64,000 bases of DNA from Chitinivibrionales bacterium (GCA_014728295.1 WJLW01000050.1:1-64000), one strand, 5' to 3'. Counted from the first letter of the stretch, positions 54,458-64,000 are shown. Notes: generated by a model from the letters alone, not told the origin. Numbers and translations are program-made.

Positions 54458-56572
54458 ATGCCCAGAAGCGCTATTTTTACCATTGTTGTATTCTGCTTGT
54501 CATTTTTGTACCACTGTTCCCAATCAGATAGCCGGGGCAAGCTCTCGGAGAAGGAGATACTTGCATTAGAGCGCTATAAAGGGAGGCTCGATACTATTAA
54601 GGCAAAAGATACGCTCAGGGTAATTTCCCCCGATATCTCGGAAGGCGGATTGCCGCGGGAGGGATCCCCCCTATCATTTGAGCAGGATATGTCTGAATAT
54701 TTCGCAGAAGAGCTGGGAGTTGAATTGCTGATGATTCATCCCGAAAGCTATGACAGCATCATCCCCTGGCTGGTTGCGGGTATTGGTGATATCGCAGCCG
54801 CGTCGCTCACGGAAACCGAACGGCGCCAGGAGCGTGTTGATTTCACCCGCCCCCTCAATCAGGCGCGTGAACTGCTTATCGGCCGCAAGGAACTTGCAGA
54901 TTCCATCATCTCGATTGACGATTTACACGGTCGTGAGGTCGTCGTAAGGAGATCATCCACCTACTACCAGACATTGCAGGGGATAAAAGATTCGATTGCC
55001 GATCTGAAAATTACGCTTGCGCCGCACGACATGCATACCGAAGAAATCGTGCATCGGGTCGCTACGGGAAAATATCCGCTGACACTGTGTGACTCGCATC
55101 TGGCGCGTAACATCTTTTTCTACGAAGAAACTATCACAGCTCTGCTCGAGTTAACCGATTACCGCCCGATTGCCTGGGCCGTTGCCCGGGAATGCCCGGA
55201 CCTGCTTGCCGGGTTGAATGAATTCATTCTCGAACAGAAACTTACCAAGCATTTGCCCAAGACATATACCGGTGATTGGGAGGGCATACTTAAACGTAAG
55301 GTACTACGCATCGCTACCCGAAACAATGCCGCTACCTACTGGATTTACCGGGGTAAAGAAGTTGGCTTCGAATATGAGCTGTGCAAGGCGTTCGCAAAAA
55401 AGCATAAGCTGCGTATCGAAATGCAGATCGCTCCGGATTGGGAACAATTGCTGCAATGGGTGCACGACGGCAAAGCCGACATCGCCGCGGCCTGTATTAC
55501 CGCCACAGCACAAAGGCGAAAGCTCGTCGACTTTGCAGAACCGCACCTGTTTGCCACCGAGGTCGTTGTCTCCGGCCTGGATTCGACCGGTACTCCATTC
55601 GTAACAGACACGGCGGATCTTCACTCGGCGACACTTTACCTGCGCAGGAGCAGTTCCTATTATCAGTCAATCACGCAATTTCAATCGCAGAACAAGGTTG
55701 ATTGCAAACTCGAATTTGTGCCGGAAGATATGGAAACAGAGGAGATCCTCAGCAAAGTGGCTGCGGGTGAATTTCAGGCCACAATTTGTGACGACTACAT
55801 TGCCCGCATGGAGCAGATGCATACTTCTGATATCGAAATCGCTTTTCCGGTTAGCGATACCCAGCACATTGCCTGGGCAATTCGCCAATCGGCAGATACG
55901 CTCCAGGAACAAATCAACACCTTCTTCACCGAAACGCAGTATCGCCCGCGCGACAAAATGTATAACATTACGTACAATAAATATTTCGAAAGCCGAAAGC
56001 GAATTGCCGCCGCCCGCTCTCTGCACCGTGCGGATAAAGAAGGAACAATTTCGCCCTATGACCGGCTTATGAAACGCTATGCAAAACGCTACGACTTTGA
56101 CTGGCGCATGGTTGCGGCCCAGACATATCAGGAATCGAAATTTAATCCCAATGCCCGCAGTTGGGCCGGTGCGGTCGGTTTAATGCAAATCATGCCGTCG
56201 ACCGGGCGGGATTTGCGAGTGGGTGACATCTCCAAACCGGGCCCCAGTTTGCACGGCGGCACAAAATACATGCGACAGCTTCTCCGACGTTTTGAAAAGG
56301 GGATTCCCTTTCAGGAACGATATCGTTTTGCCCTCGCTTCGTATAATGCCGGCTATGGACATGTCATCGATGCCCGGCGACTTGCACAATCACTGGGGTT
56401 GAACAGCGATGTCTGGTTTGACAATGTAGAACAGGCGATGCTTAAGCTGGCTAAACCGGAATACGCCCGCAAAGCCCGGTACGGGTACTGCCGGGGCAGC
56501 GAACCGGTTATGTATGTGGGCAATATACAGCGGCTGTATAACCACTACAGCCAAGTTGTTGATGGTGGATAA
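54458..56572 (+). CDS. MltF-like membrane lytic transglycosylase with two solute-binding domains
   Basis: The 704-residue protein has an exported N-terminus with Cys20 (FLYHCSQ), a possible but atypical lipoprotein site. Two SBP_bac_3-type domains follow in tandem: about residues 40-265 and 275-500, each with the family pattern of an early 'LRV/IAT' strand, GD/KADIAAA, and RRSSTYY or RRSSSYYQ. A catalytic SLT domain ends the protein at about 540-695, with QESKFNP and Glu559, GAVGLMQIMP and ASYNAGYGHV. Canonical MltF has one solute-binding domain and one SLT domain, so this has an extra sensor-like unit. It acts on periplasmic peptidoglycan. The gene stands alone; about 140 bases separate it from the next. 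Confidence 0.9.
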   Translation: MPRSAIFTIVVFCLSFLYHCSQSDSRGKLSEKEILALERYKGRLDTIKAKDTLRVISPDISEGGLPREGSPLSFEQDMSEYFAEELGVELLMIHPESYDSIIPWLVAGIGDIAAASLTETERRQERVDFTRPLNQARELLIGRKELADSIISIDDLHGREVVVRRSSTYYQTLQGIKDSIADLKITLAPHDMHTEEIVHRVATGKYPLTLCDSHLARNIFFYEETITALLELTDYRPIAWAVARECPDLLAGLNEFILEQKLTKHLPKTYTGDWEGILKRKVLRIATRNNAATYWIYRGKEVGFEYELCKAFAKKHKLRIEMQIAPDWEQLLQWVHDGKADIAAACITATAQRRKLVDFAEPHLFATEVVVSGLDSTGTPFVTDTADLHSATLYLRRSSSYYQSITQFQSQNKVDCKLEFVPEDMETEEILSKVAAGEFQATICDDYIARMEQMHTSDIEIAFPVSDTQHIAWAIRQSADTLQEQINTFFTETQYRPRDKMYNITYNKYFESRKRIAAARSLHRADKEGTISPYDRLMKRYAKRYDFDWRMVAAQTYQESKFNPNARSWAGAVGLMQIMPSTGRDLRVGDISKPGPSLHGGTKYMRQLLRRFEKGIPFQERYRFALASYNAGYGHVIDARRLAQSLGLNSDVWFDNVEQAMLKLAKPEYARKARYGYCRGSEPVMYVGNIQRLYNHYSQVVDGG

Positions 56573-56714
56573 TTCACAAAAACACCTTCCATTTCCGCCA
56601 ATTTTTCACTATATTGAAGGTTCTATTATTCGAAATTGTTTCCGCCCCCTCAGAAAAACCGGGCGCCAGGTCTCTTCGGGCATATAACTCTCGATTTGCT
56701 AAAGAGTTAGCTGG

Positions 56715-59700
56715 TTGGCACGCCGCTGCTACGGGTACAATTTCGATTTCGTAGGCACGCTTGATTCGCTCTTTCGCGACGGCACGCCGAAGTATCCACT
56801 ACAGGATGCCGATCATGAAGGGCACTGGCATATGCGCGTGGATGAAATGCTGGATAAAGCTGGTGACTGGGTTCGGGCCACCAGTCCCGATATTGTGCTT
56901 TTGCATGCCGGGGCCTACGATTTGATTGCCGATCAAAGTGATGTTGCTGCTACGTTGGATGATGTCGGTGCCTTGATCGATACGATCCGTTCGGTCAATC
57001 CAACGGTTACGATATTGCTGGCCAAGCTCATTCGTCAACACTACGATGCAACGGCGTTTAACGATCAGATACCCGTAATTGCATCAAACAAGTCGCTGCC
57101 CGCTTCGCCGGTAATTGTGGTAGATCAGCATACCGATATTGTCTTTCCCGATGATTACCTCCCGGCAGGTGGCGAGCTGAACGAGTCCGGTGATTTGAAA
57201 ATGGCACATCGATGGTTTCTGTCTCTCAGAACGGTGTTGACGGATTCCACACCCGGAGTTGCTGTGGCATCGCCTCGAGATGGAGACGTTTTTGTCCCGG
57301 GCAATCCTGTTATGGTGACAACATCGGTGACGAGTTGGCAGGAAGTCGATTCGGTGCGGCTGTATCTTGACGGGAACTACATTGCTACCGATATCTCCGC
57401 GCCGTATGAATTAAATTTGCCGGGCCAGCCCGCGGGGAACGTTATCGTGTCGGCGCAGGCTTTTGATAGTGATGGTGACCGTGCGGAGTCGGCGCCGGTG
57501 AGCGTTACATTTGGAAATGTTCCCCCAACCATTACTCTCGGGAGGCCTCTTGACGGATGGTGGTATACCGAACCGGCGGATGTCACCCTCGTCGCCAATG
57601 TTGATGATGTCGACGGGTCGGTGAGTTCGGTGGAATTTTTTGAGGGTACGGCTTCGCTTGGCAGTGATGCTGCGCCGCCGTTTTCGCTGGAGCACTCCGG
57701 GGTGACGGCTGGTGTTTGCGTATTTGCTGCACGGGCAACCGACGACGGGAGTGCATCCGGGGAGTCGATGACTGCACGCGTAAGCATCTATCCGGCCGGC
57801 ACTGCTCCGTTTCTGGAGCGTGGCGGTATCTGTGTGCTGGAAGCAGAGCACTACACCCGGCTCGACAAGCGTTCTGATGATGTCGACTGGGAGGCGGGAA
57901 GTGATGCGGATACGGTTTTCATGACTACCCCTTCAGCAACGACATCCGGTTCACATGCGACAAGCTGTGAAATGATATTCGATGTGCACATCACCACCCC
58001 GGGCACCTACTTTATTGCCGCCCGACGCAATGCTGTAGATTTTTCGCACGATACGGCACTACTGGGTATTGACGAAAGGTCACGGGGGCGGGTGTTCGAG
58101 TACGCCACAGAAGGCTGGCAGTGGAGTTCCGCATATTATCTGGGCAAGCTTGAAGCGGGCGTCCATTCGATTCGTATTCGCCGGCGGGAGTCCGGCTTGC
58201 AGGTAGACCGCCTGATGGTTGCGCTCAATGCGGATTATTTGCCGTATGAAGGAGCACCGGACATAGGTCTGCCGGAAAGCCCTTTTGCAGAAGCTACCGG
58301 ACTCATTGCCAATGCCGGAAGAGACACAACCGTTGACCTCGGCGAAACGGTGACGCTGGACGGCAGCCTGTCAATCGACATGGCCGAAAGCCCCACGCAG
58401 CTCAACTTTGCCTGGAACCAGATCGCCGGACGTCCCGTTTCTCTGGGTGATGTTGCTACTGCAACGCCATATTTTACACCCGCAATCAGCGGGACGTATG
58501 TCACCGAGTTGCGCGTATCAAATGGAACCCATACCAGCTACGACACCGTCGAGGTTGTCGTACCCGTTAGCGTAACTGAGAGCACGGAAGGCGCAGAATT
58601 TGTTGTCCCTGCCCCGACAACAAGTCATTACCTCTCCTGGGCCGACTCCAGCCAGATTGGAAGCTATCTTTCGACGGCGCAAGGAGGACGGGTCTACCAT
58701 ACCTTTAAAACCGTTACGCTTGATAACGGCCTGATAGAAGTTGTCGTATCGCCGGACCTCGGCATGCGCGTTCTGCGCTGCCTTGACAAAACGGCACTGC
58801 CCCACCGCCAGATGTTCGCCTCCTACACCAATCCCGCCAATCCGGTGCCGTTTGCACAGAACATCGGCGGCGTCAAACCCAATGTTGCCTTTGCTGAAAA
58901 TTCGACGGCGATGATTGACTTTGACGGATCTCTGCATTGTAAAGCTGGCCATTACATCGAAAGGGCAGACGACGGAACATCGGAGATTGTCATGAACCTG
59001 CGTTTCGAATATCATCAAAAAGAAGAGGACGCCGGATTCCTGGGCAAGTACGGAGATCGTCCTCTTTCCAGTATCGTTACCGTGCGTCCGGGTCATGCCG
59101 ACTTTGAAGTGGCCTATATTGTCGAAAATGAAAACCCGCTGCGTCGCAATAATCGTATCTGGTCGACTGCGCTCTATCCGAATGTGTATGCTGCCGACGG
59201 CGAGTGGATCTTTCCGACGAAATGGGCACTGGGTCATATGGCCGAGACATTGTTCAACATAGAAGCGACCGGCCCGATTAACAATCCCGCCGAACCGCTC
59301 GAACAGTATGGCTCCTACTTTGCAATGAATCCGCAATATGGATTCGCCGGCGCGTATTATCCCAACGAAGACGCCAACCACCTGCGCGTGACCGATCCGC
59401 ACAAATATCCGGGGTGCAAAATTTATAACCACAAAAATAACGGCCCCCCGTATGAATTGTGGGGATCGACAAACAATGTTTTTGAAGTGCCGGAAAACTT
59501 TGTCAATGCATTTGCTGCGCATGACTTACGGCACAATTATTATCTTGCGCGTGGAATCGGCAAGGTTGCATTTGCCAATGAACGCGTGGTCATTGCAATC
59601 ACCGGGAATGATTTCAGCCTGACGGCTCCCTGCTTTGCCAAGGTAGACGTTTACGACTATAATCAATCCACCGGCCCGATTGCCCTCAATCAGGAAATCG

Positions 59701-62700
59701 GTCCGGGAATCGTTGTCTCCGGCATGTTCGTTAATGGCTTGCGGGTTGTCGCGGAGGGACACGAGATGTGCAACGTGCAGCTTCCCCTGGTGTTTGCGGA
59801 TAACAGTGCCGATACGGCCGGATTGTGCGCAAGCGCGCGTCGTTCGGGAGGCGATGGATTGGGTGAGCTGGATGCTTCGCACGGATTCAATTACGAACTC
59901 GAAGACTTGCAGTGCAAAACGCCGTTGCTCAGCTCACTGGCTTCGCTGCTTGCCATTGACCACGTGAGCGGCAGCGATGATCCCGACGTGCTCATGTCGC
60001 TGGCGCGCACGGCCTACCGCCATGGCGGATTCGCTGTTGCGGATCAATACCTCGCGCTTGCCAACGGACAACGTCCCCAGCAGGAGAACTATGTGCGTGC
60101 ACTGATGCAGCGTGAGAATGGCCAGACCGCCGACTTTACGGATACACCGATTGAAGGCAACTATTTCGAAGCGCTGAGCTTTATTGCCGCAGCAGACCAA
60201 TCGTCGGCACTCACGGCGCTCGATGCTTTGCTGCTACTGCGCCCCGATGCGATCAGACCGCGCCTGGCGCGTGCCTGGCTTGCGCAGGATATCAGTGATG
60301 CGTTGCATGTGCTGGCTGTCAATCCCGGATCCCCGGAGCTGTGGGCGGTGCTTGACATGCTCAACTATCCCGGTGCGCCGAACCGGCTCGCGGGACTGCT
60401 GGCACAGAATGAAATTGCGCAGTCGCGCGTTAACGATTTTCTTAAAGAAGTCACCGAAGGTCTCTGGCGGCACAACCGTCGGTATGAATATGACGCAGCC
60501 TGGTTTGACAAAGCCAACCTGCCCGAATTTCCTGCGGCATTGAAATACGATAACCTGAATGCCACGCCCCCGACCGCCCCCGGCTCGCTTGCAGCAAATG
60601 CCGTATCGGATGAGGTGATCGCACTGAGCTGGGATGACAATGCGAACAATGAGGAAGGCTTTCGCATCGAACGCATGACGGATGGCCAAATCTTTCAGCT
60701 TCTGGTTGAACTTCCCGCCAATACAACTGAGTTCATTGACATGAATGTAAGTGCATCAACAGCGTACACTTATCGCGTGCAGGCATACAATTCCATTGAT
60801 GCATCCGCCTGGTCGAATGATGCATCGGCAACAACGCCGCAGCCTGCGCCCAGCATGCTTCTGGCTTATGAGGGATTCGATTATGCTACGGGGGCGCTTG
60901 GGGGAAATGATGGCGGTGCGGGTTTCGGTGGCGCCTGGCAGGGGTCGGGCGAGGTGTCTGCGCCCGGCTGGGACTATATCGGGGTTGAAAACGCCGGCAA
61001 TAAGGCATACGTTGCCAACAGCTTTGCTACTCGGGAATTTGCCTCCACCCTGGGCGGCGCCGATACGACCCTGTGGATGGGGTTCATTCTCAAAGAAGGC
61101 GGCAACACCGCACAAATCCGCTTTTTTTTGCAAGCCGGGGACCTGACAAAATTTGCGTTTATGCGACACAGTTACGATAATTGGGGTATCAATGAAAACG
61201 GCACCGGGGATCCGGACAATTTGCCGTGGACGAATGAGAAAACAGACCAGCACTTCTGGCTCTTTAAAATGGTGTTCGCCGCTTCGGACGCATTCGTAAC
61301 CGTCTGGCGGGACCCGAACCTGATGGTCGTGCCCACAAGTGGCGGAACGACGATACGTTTGCCGGCGTTTAGTTTCGACAAGGTATGCTTCGGTACTTCA
61401 TACGGCGGTGTCGAACTTGACGAATTGCGAATCGGAACGTCCTTTGAGAATGTTCACTCGGGTGATTCAACCCCGGTCAAGCCGATTGACTTTGCGGCTA
61501 CGGTGCAAACCGGTAAGGTGCCGTTTGATGTCGGCTTCACTGCAATCAATAATGCCGGGCAGGTTGACTCCTGGGAATGGGATTTTGGCGATGGCGGGTC
61601 GAGCTTCGAGATGAATCCGACCCATACGTATGCAACGGCCGGTGTCTTTACGGTTACGCTTACGGCAACCGGAGCGGCAGATACCTGGCAGGAACAGAAA
61701 CCGGACTACATCGCTGCAAGCAATGAAATACGCATCATGGCGCTGGGCAATTCTATTACCGAAGGCGCAGCAGGCGGCGCCTATAGTGCAGGATATCGAC
61801 GTCCGCTCTATCTGCAGTTGACCCAGGCCGGCTATGATGTCAATTTTGTCGGATCGCAGAGCAGGGGAACAATCGATGACTTCGACAAAGATCACGAAGG
61901 TCATGGCGGCTGGTATATCGACGGCGATAACTGGGGGCAGGGCCAGGAACTGGTGCGCCATGCCTACAACTGGCTGGTGGCAAATCCGGCAAAAATCGTT
62001 CTCCTGCATATCGGTACCAACGATATCGGCACGGGACAATCGATTTCCGGCATGATCGTTGAAATGGAACGCTTGCTTGACAGTATAGACAGATATGAAA
62101 ATGATTACGGGGTGTTAATTCAAGTCTTTCTCGCGCAGATTACCTCGTGCAGCGAACAATGGCGCGCTGATTCTGTTGCCAAGTTCAATGATTCGCTCGC
62201 CCGGTTGGCTCAACAGCGCATTGCAGCGGGGGACATGCTGACCCTGGTGGATGTCGGCGGCGCCCTTGCCTATCCCGATGATCTGTGGGACGGTGTACAT
62301 CCCAATCAATTCGGCTATGACAAAATAGCGGCAATCTGGTATACCGCAGTGGACGCATACCTTTGCTCATTGCCCGCGAACCGGCCGCCCGCAATTGCCG
62401 CACCGACGGATAAAACAATTGACGAAGGTCAATTGCTTTCGTTCACCGTTGCGGCAAGCGATCCCGATGGTGATATCCCCTCTCTGTCAGCCCATCAAGT
62501 GCCCGTCGGGGCTGTATTTGTACAGTACGGCAATGGCTCTGCATCGTTTGAGTGGACGCCTGCTTACGACCAGAGCGGCAGTTACGAAGTGATTTTTGTT
62601 GCCTCCGACGGATCGCTTTCGGATACGGATACTGTTGAGATTACCGTCACTGACATTCCCGGCGGACACATTGTCATCGATAATCTCGATCCGGTGGTAA

Positions 62701-63872
62701 GCGTGCAGTTGTATGCCTCGAGCGGCTGGATGGGTGAACGACAGTTCAGCGGAAACGATACCATCAAAAACCTCGATCCCGGTACCTATATACTCTCGCT
62801 AATGCAAACCAACCGCCGAACCCGATATGTTCGGGTTGCTGTGCAATCGGATGTCTTTGCCCGGCCGGTTTTGAGTATGCGTTATCCGGTTGCAATGGTG
62901 TTTTCCGGGCAGGATACTCTTGACGACGGCGCCAATCCAATTTCGGTTGCATCCGGCTATTCCTGCGCTGCAATGGATGATTTTGACCGTGACGGCGACT
63001 TTGATGTTGTTATGGTCTCGCCCGACGGAAATTGCACGTATTTTTTAAATGATGCAGGGATGGTCCATGCCGAGAAGTCTTTTAATCTCGGTATCAGCGG
63101 GATCCAGGCCATGCGTATTGTGGATATAAATTCCGACAGCAATCTCGATCTGGTTGTCGCGCTGTCAAGCGGGGAAGTGCTGTCCTGTCTCAATGACGGT
63201 GCAATGAACTTTGCCTACGATGCGACACTGTATGCCGCGTCACCGGGGTTGACCGGATGTGATATCGTAGAACTGAATGCGGATGCGAAGATGGACTACC
63301 TTCTTGCCTATGCGAGCGGCGCCTGTGAACAGGCCGTATCCGATGGCTCCGGCTGGGATGTTACACCGGTTGAATTCACCGGCGGGACGGCGCCGGACGC
63401 GGCAGACAGCGCCGCAATCCTGGCGATGGAGGTAACCGGCGACAGTTTGCCCGATCTGCTTATTTCGGATGCCGGCGGGACGGTGAATGTTTACAAGCAA
63501 ATGCCGGATGGGCGGTATCTGTACAGCGGCCCGGCGAATTGTGACGGTTTTCCGATGATGGCTGCCGGACGAGTTCATCTTGCCGCACGTTACGGACGGG
63601 ATGCGGATTTGCCGAATCTTGTGGTGAGTGACGGCAGCGGCATCGTTATTGTCGCGTCGGGAAAGCTGCGCGGTGATTGTTATGCGGATGCAAATAACAC
63701 GATTGACGCAATGGATTTAGCACTGTTTGGAAATACATTTGGCACAACGCAAGATGATGCAGGATGGGTTCCTGCCTGCAATATGGATTTAACACCAAAT
63801 GGCGGCGGCAAGCAGGTGATTGATGCGTTGGACCTGGCTTTGTTTGGTGATAGCTGGGGGAATGTGCAATGA
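56715..63872 (+). CDS. Giant modular protein: degenerate SGNH, DUF5107-like, SGNH hydrolase, FG-GAP and dockerin
   Basis: The 2385-residue frame starts at TTG 56715 just after an in-frame TAA (56700). No signal peptide or ribosome-binding site is visible, so the 5' end may be truncated. Residues 1-175 are an SGNH-like fold without the Ser, Asn and His blocks. Next come two Ig domains (about 180-360), a CBM6-like region (365-520) and a PKD (525-620). A large beta-rich/TPR region with DUF5107 character spans 625-1278 (DNGLIEVVVSPDLGMRVL). FN3, a jelly roll and a PKD follow. A complete SGNH hydrolase spans about 1672-1893 with GNSITEG (Ser1680), GTND (Asn1769) and DGVH (Asp1859, His1862). After a cadherin-like and an FG-GAP-like part (DFDRDGDFDVV), two dockerin-I-type calcium loops (ADANNTIDAMDLALFG and its partner) end the protein. 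Extracellular carbohydrate esterase or binding roles are inferred. Confidence 0.8.
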   Translation: MARRCYGYNFDFVGTLDSLFRDGTPKYPLQDADHEGHWHMRVDEMLDKAGDWVRATSPDIVLLHAGAYDLIADQSDVAATLDDVGALIDTIRSVNPTVTILLAKLIRQHYDATAFNDQIPVIASNKSLPASPVIVVDQHTDIVFPDDYLPAGGELNESGDLKMAHRWFLSLRTVLTDSTPGVAVASPRDGDVFVPGNPVMVTTSVTSWQEVDSVRLYLDGNYIATDISAPYELNLPGQPAGNVIVSAQAFDSDGDRAESAPVSVTFGNVPPTITLGRPLDGWWYTEPADVTLVANVDDVDGSVSSVEFFEGTASLGSDAAPPFSLEHSGVTAGVCVFAARATDDGSASGESMTARVSIYPAGTAPFLERGGICVLEAEHYTRLDKRSDDVDWEAGSDADTVFMTTPSATTSGSHATSCEMIFDVHITTPGTYFIAARRNAVDFSHDTALLGIDERSRGRVFEYATEGWQWSSAYYLGKLEAGVHSIRIRRRESGLQVDRLMVALNADYLPYEGAPDIGLPESPFAEATGLIANAGRDTTVDLGETVTLDGSLSIDMAESPTQLNFAWNQIAGRPVSLGDVATATPYFTPAISGTYVTELRVSNGTHTSYDTVEVVVPVSVTESTEGAEFVVPAPTTSHYLSWADSSQIGSYLSTAQGGRVYHTFKTVTLDNGLIEVVVSPDLGMRVLRCLDKTALPHRQMFASYTNPANPVPFAQNIGGVKPNVAFAENSTAMIDFDGSLHCKAGHYIERADDGTSEIVMNLRFEYHQKEEDAGFLGKYGDRPLSSIVTVRPGHADFEVAYIVENENPLRRNNRIWSTALYPNVYAADGEWIFPTKWALGHMAETLFNIEATGPINNPAEPLEQYGSYFAMNPQYGFAGAYYPNEDANHLRVTDPHKYPGCKIYNHKNNGPPYELWGSTNNVFEVPENFVNAFAAHDLRHNYYLARGIGKVAFANERVVIAITGNDFSLTAPCFAKVDVYDYNQSTGPIALNQEIGPGIVVSGMFVNGLRVVAEGHEMCNVQLPLVFADNSADTAGLCASARRSGGDGLGELDASHGFNYELEDLQCKTPLLSSLASLLAIDHVSGSDDPDVLMSLARTAYRHGGFAVADQYLALANGQRPQQENYVRALMQRENGQTADFTDTPIEGNYFEALSFIAAADQSSALTALDALLLLRPDAIRPRLARAWLAQDISDALHVLAVNPGSPELWAVLDMLNYPGAPNRLAGLLAQNEIAQSRVNDFLKEVTEGLWRHNRRYEYDAAWFDKANLPEFPAALKYDNLNATPPTAPGSLAANAVSDEVIALSWDDNANNEEGFRIERMTDGQIFQLLVELPANTTEFIDMNVSASTAYTYRVQAYNSIDASAWSNDASATTPQPAPSMLLAYEGFDYATGALGGNDGGAGFGGAWQGSGEVSAPGWDYIGVENAGNKAYVANSFATREFASTLGGADTTLWMGFILKEGGNTAQIRFFLQAGDLTKFAFMRHSYDNWGINENGTGDPDNLPWTNEKTDQHFWLFKMVFAASDAFVTVWRDPNLMVVPTSGGTTIRLPAFSFDKVCFGTSYGGVELDELRIGTSFENVHSGDSTPVKPIDFAATVQTGKVPFDVGFTAINNAGQVDSWEWDFGDGGSSFEMNPTHTYATAGVFTVTLTATGAADTWQEQKPDYIAASNEIRIMALGNSITEGAAGGAYSAGYRRPLYLQLTQAGYDVNFVGSQSRGTIDDFDKDHEGHGGWYIDGDNWGQGQELVRHAYNWLVANPAKIVLLHIGTNDIGTGQSISGMIVEMERLLDSIDRYENDYGVLIQVFLAQITSCSEQWRADSVAKFNDSLARLAQQRIAAGDMLTLVDVGGALAYPDDLWDGVHPNQFGYDKIAAIWYTAVDAYLCSLPANRPPAIAAPTDKTIDEGQLLSFTVAASDPDGDIPSLSAHQVPVGAVFVQYGNGSASFEWTPAYDQSGSYEVIFVASDGSLSDTDTVEITVTDIPGGHIVIDNLDPVVSVQLYASSGWMGERQFSGNDTIKNLDPGTYILSLMQTNRRTRYVRVAVQSDVFARPVLSMRYPVAMVFSGQDTLDDGANPISVASGYSCAAMDDFDRDGDFDVVMVSPDGNCTYFLNDAGMVHAEKSFNLGISGIQAMRIVDINSDSNLDLVVALSSGEVLSCLNDGAMNFAYDATLYAASPGLTGCDIVELNADAKMDYLLAYASGACEQAVSDGSGWDVTPVEFTGGTAPDAADSAAILAMEVTGDSLPDLLISDAGGTVNVYKQMPDGRYLYSGPANCDGFPMMAAGRVHLAARYGRDADLPNLVVSDGSGIVIVASGKLRGDCYADANNTIDAMDLALFGNTFGTTQDDAGWVPACNMDLTPNGGGKQVIDALDLALFGDSWGNVQ

Positions 63873-63885
63873 GACGTACGCTTTT

Positions 63886-63973
63886 CTGTCACACTTCGAT
63901 AAGCTCAACGCGACGTCACCTGAAGCTATCCTAATCGCATCGGCGTCACAATGAGCATGCCGAAGTGTGACAG
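63886..63973. repeat. Long-range inverted repeat at the end of the window
   Basis: CTGTCACACTTCG (63886-63898) and CGAAGTGTGACAG (63961-63973) are perfect 13-base inverted copies separated by 62 bases, right after the giant protein. The inner bases (CTTCGATAAGCTCA) resemble a short dispersed repeat common in bacterial genomes. It could be a 3'-end structure, a small dispersed repeat, or the terminal repeats of a miniature element. No coding content in between. Confidence 0.45.
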
Positions 63974-64000
63974 CACAATAGTGACATGCACGTAAAGCAA

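Noticed and set aside
1-64000. CRISPR arrays, insertion sequences, phage or toxin-antitoxin modules
   Set aside because: No direct-repeat/spacer pattern, transposase, integrase or phage gene was seen on either strand; the genes are housekeeping, envelope and polysaccharide-related.

Overview
The window looks like a chromosomal segment of a Gram-negative bacterium of the FCB superphylum. A Fibrobacterota-like lineage (for example Chitinispirillum or Chitinivibrio relatives) is my best guess. The main grounds are a 2137-residue SprA-type outer-membrane protein (the type IX secretion translocon family), a double-length UvrA of about 1830 residues, many surface proteins built from LamG, DUF2341-like, Ig, PKD and carbohydrate-binding modules, and frequent TTG starts after strong AGGAGG-like sites. 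This assignment is inference. No rRNA or other phylogenetic marker was compared.

Layout. 1-6229 (mostly +): the 3' end of a lytic transglycosylase gene, a secreted beta-propeller protein, inositol-phosphate synthase, a small Cys-rich protein, a lone beta-class DNA methyltransferase and the trehalose-forming TreZ. 6320-10478 (-): three minor pilin-like genes, the last carrying a CBM6-like module, plus two membrane proteins. 10646-12205 (+): an unusual MutY-like glycosylase and thiE. 12478-17799 (-): a 1773-residue surface lipoprotein ending in four tandem repeats. 18057-22840 (+): a strong promoter, a CAU tRNA, tilS (interrupted by an in-frame TAG), ftsH and folP. 22877-32707 (+): a SUMF1-like membrane protein, sprA, rng, rplU and rpmA. 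32789-37042 (-): a lipoprotein, an HtrA/DegP protease and IMP dehydrogenase. 37226-43467 (+): a Ser/Thr kinase with a beta-helix-like partner, and a DUF2341-LamG lipoprotein. 43468-54180: RidA (-), a GH28 enzyme, double UvrA and M14 carboxypeptidase (all +), then a membrane protein and an XRE regulator (-). 54458-63872 (+): an MltF-like transglycosylase with two solute-binding domains, and a 2385-residue modular protein with two SGNH domains and a terminal dockerin.

How the genes fit together. Much of the window concerns the cell envelope and the outside world: pilins, the SprA translocon and a possible type IX client (the M14 peptidase), peptidoglycan lytic enzymes, periplasmic quality control (HtrA, FtsH) and polysaccharide-oriented secreted proteins. 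The rest is housekeeping in familiar neighbourhoods (tilS-ftsH-folP and rng-rplU-rpmA). I see no CRISPR array, insertion sequence, prophage or defence island. Two intergenic regions hold short coding remnants.

The strongest second-look items are the in-frame amber codon in tilS, the pilin-CBM fusion, the degenerate-plus-intact double SGNH protein with a dockerin, the double UvrA, the noncanonical MutY homologue, and a leader upstream of rplU that can sequester its ribosome-binding site.
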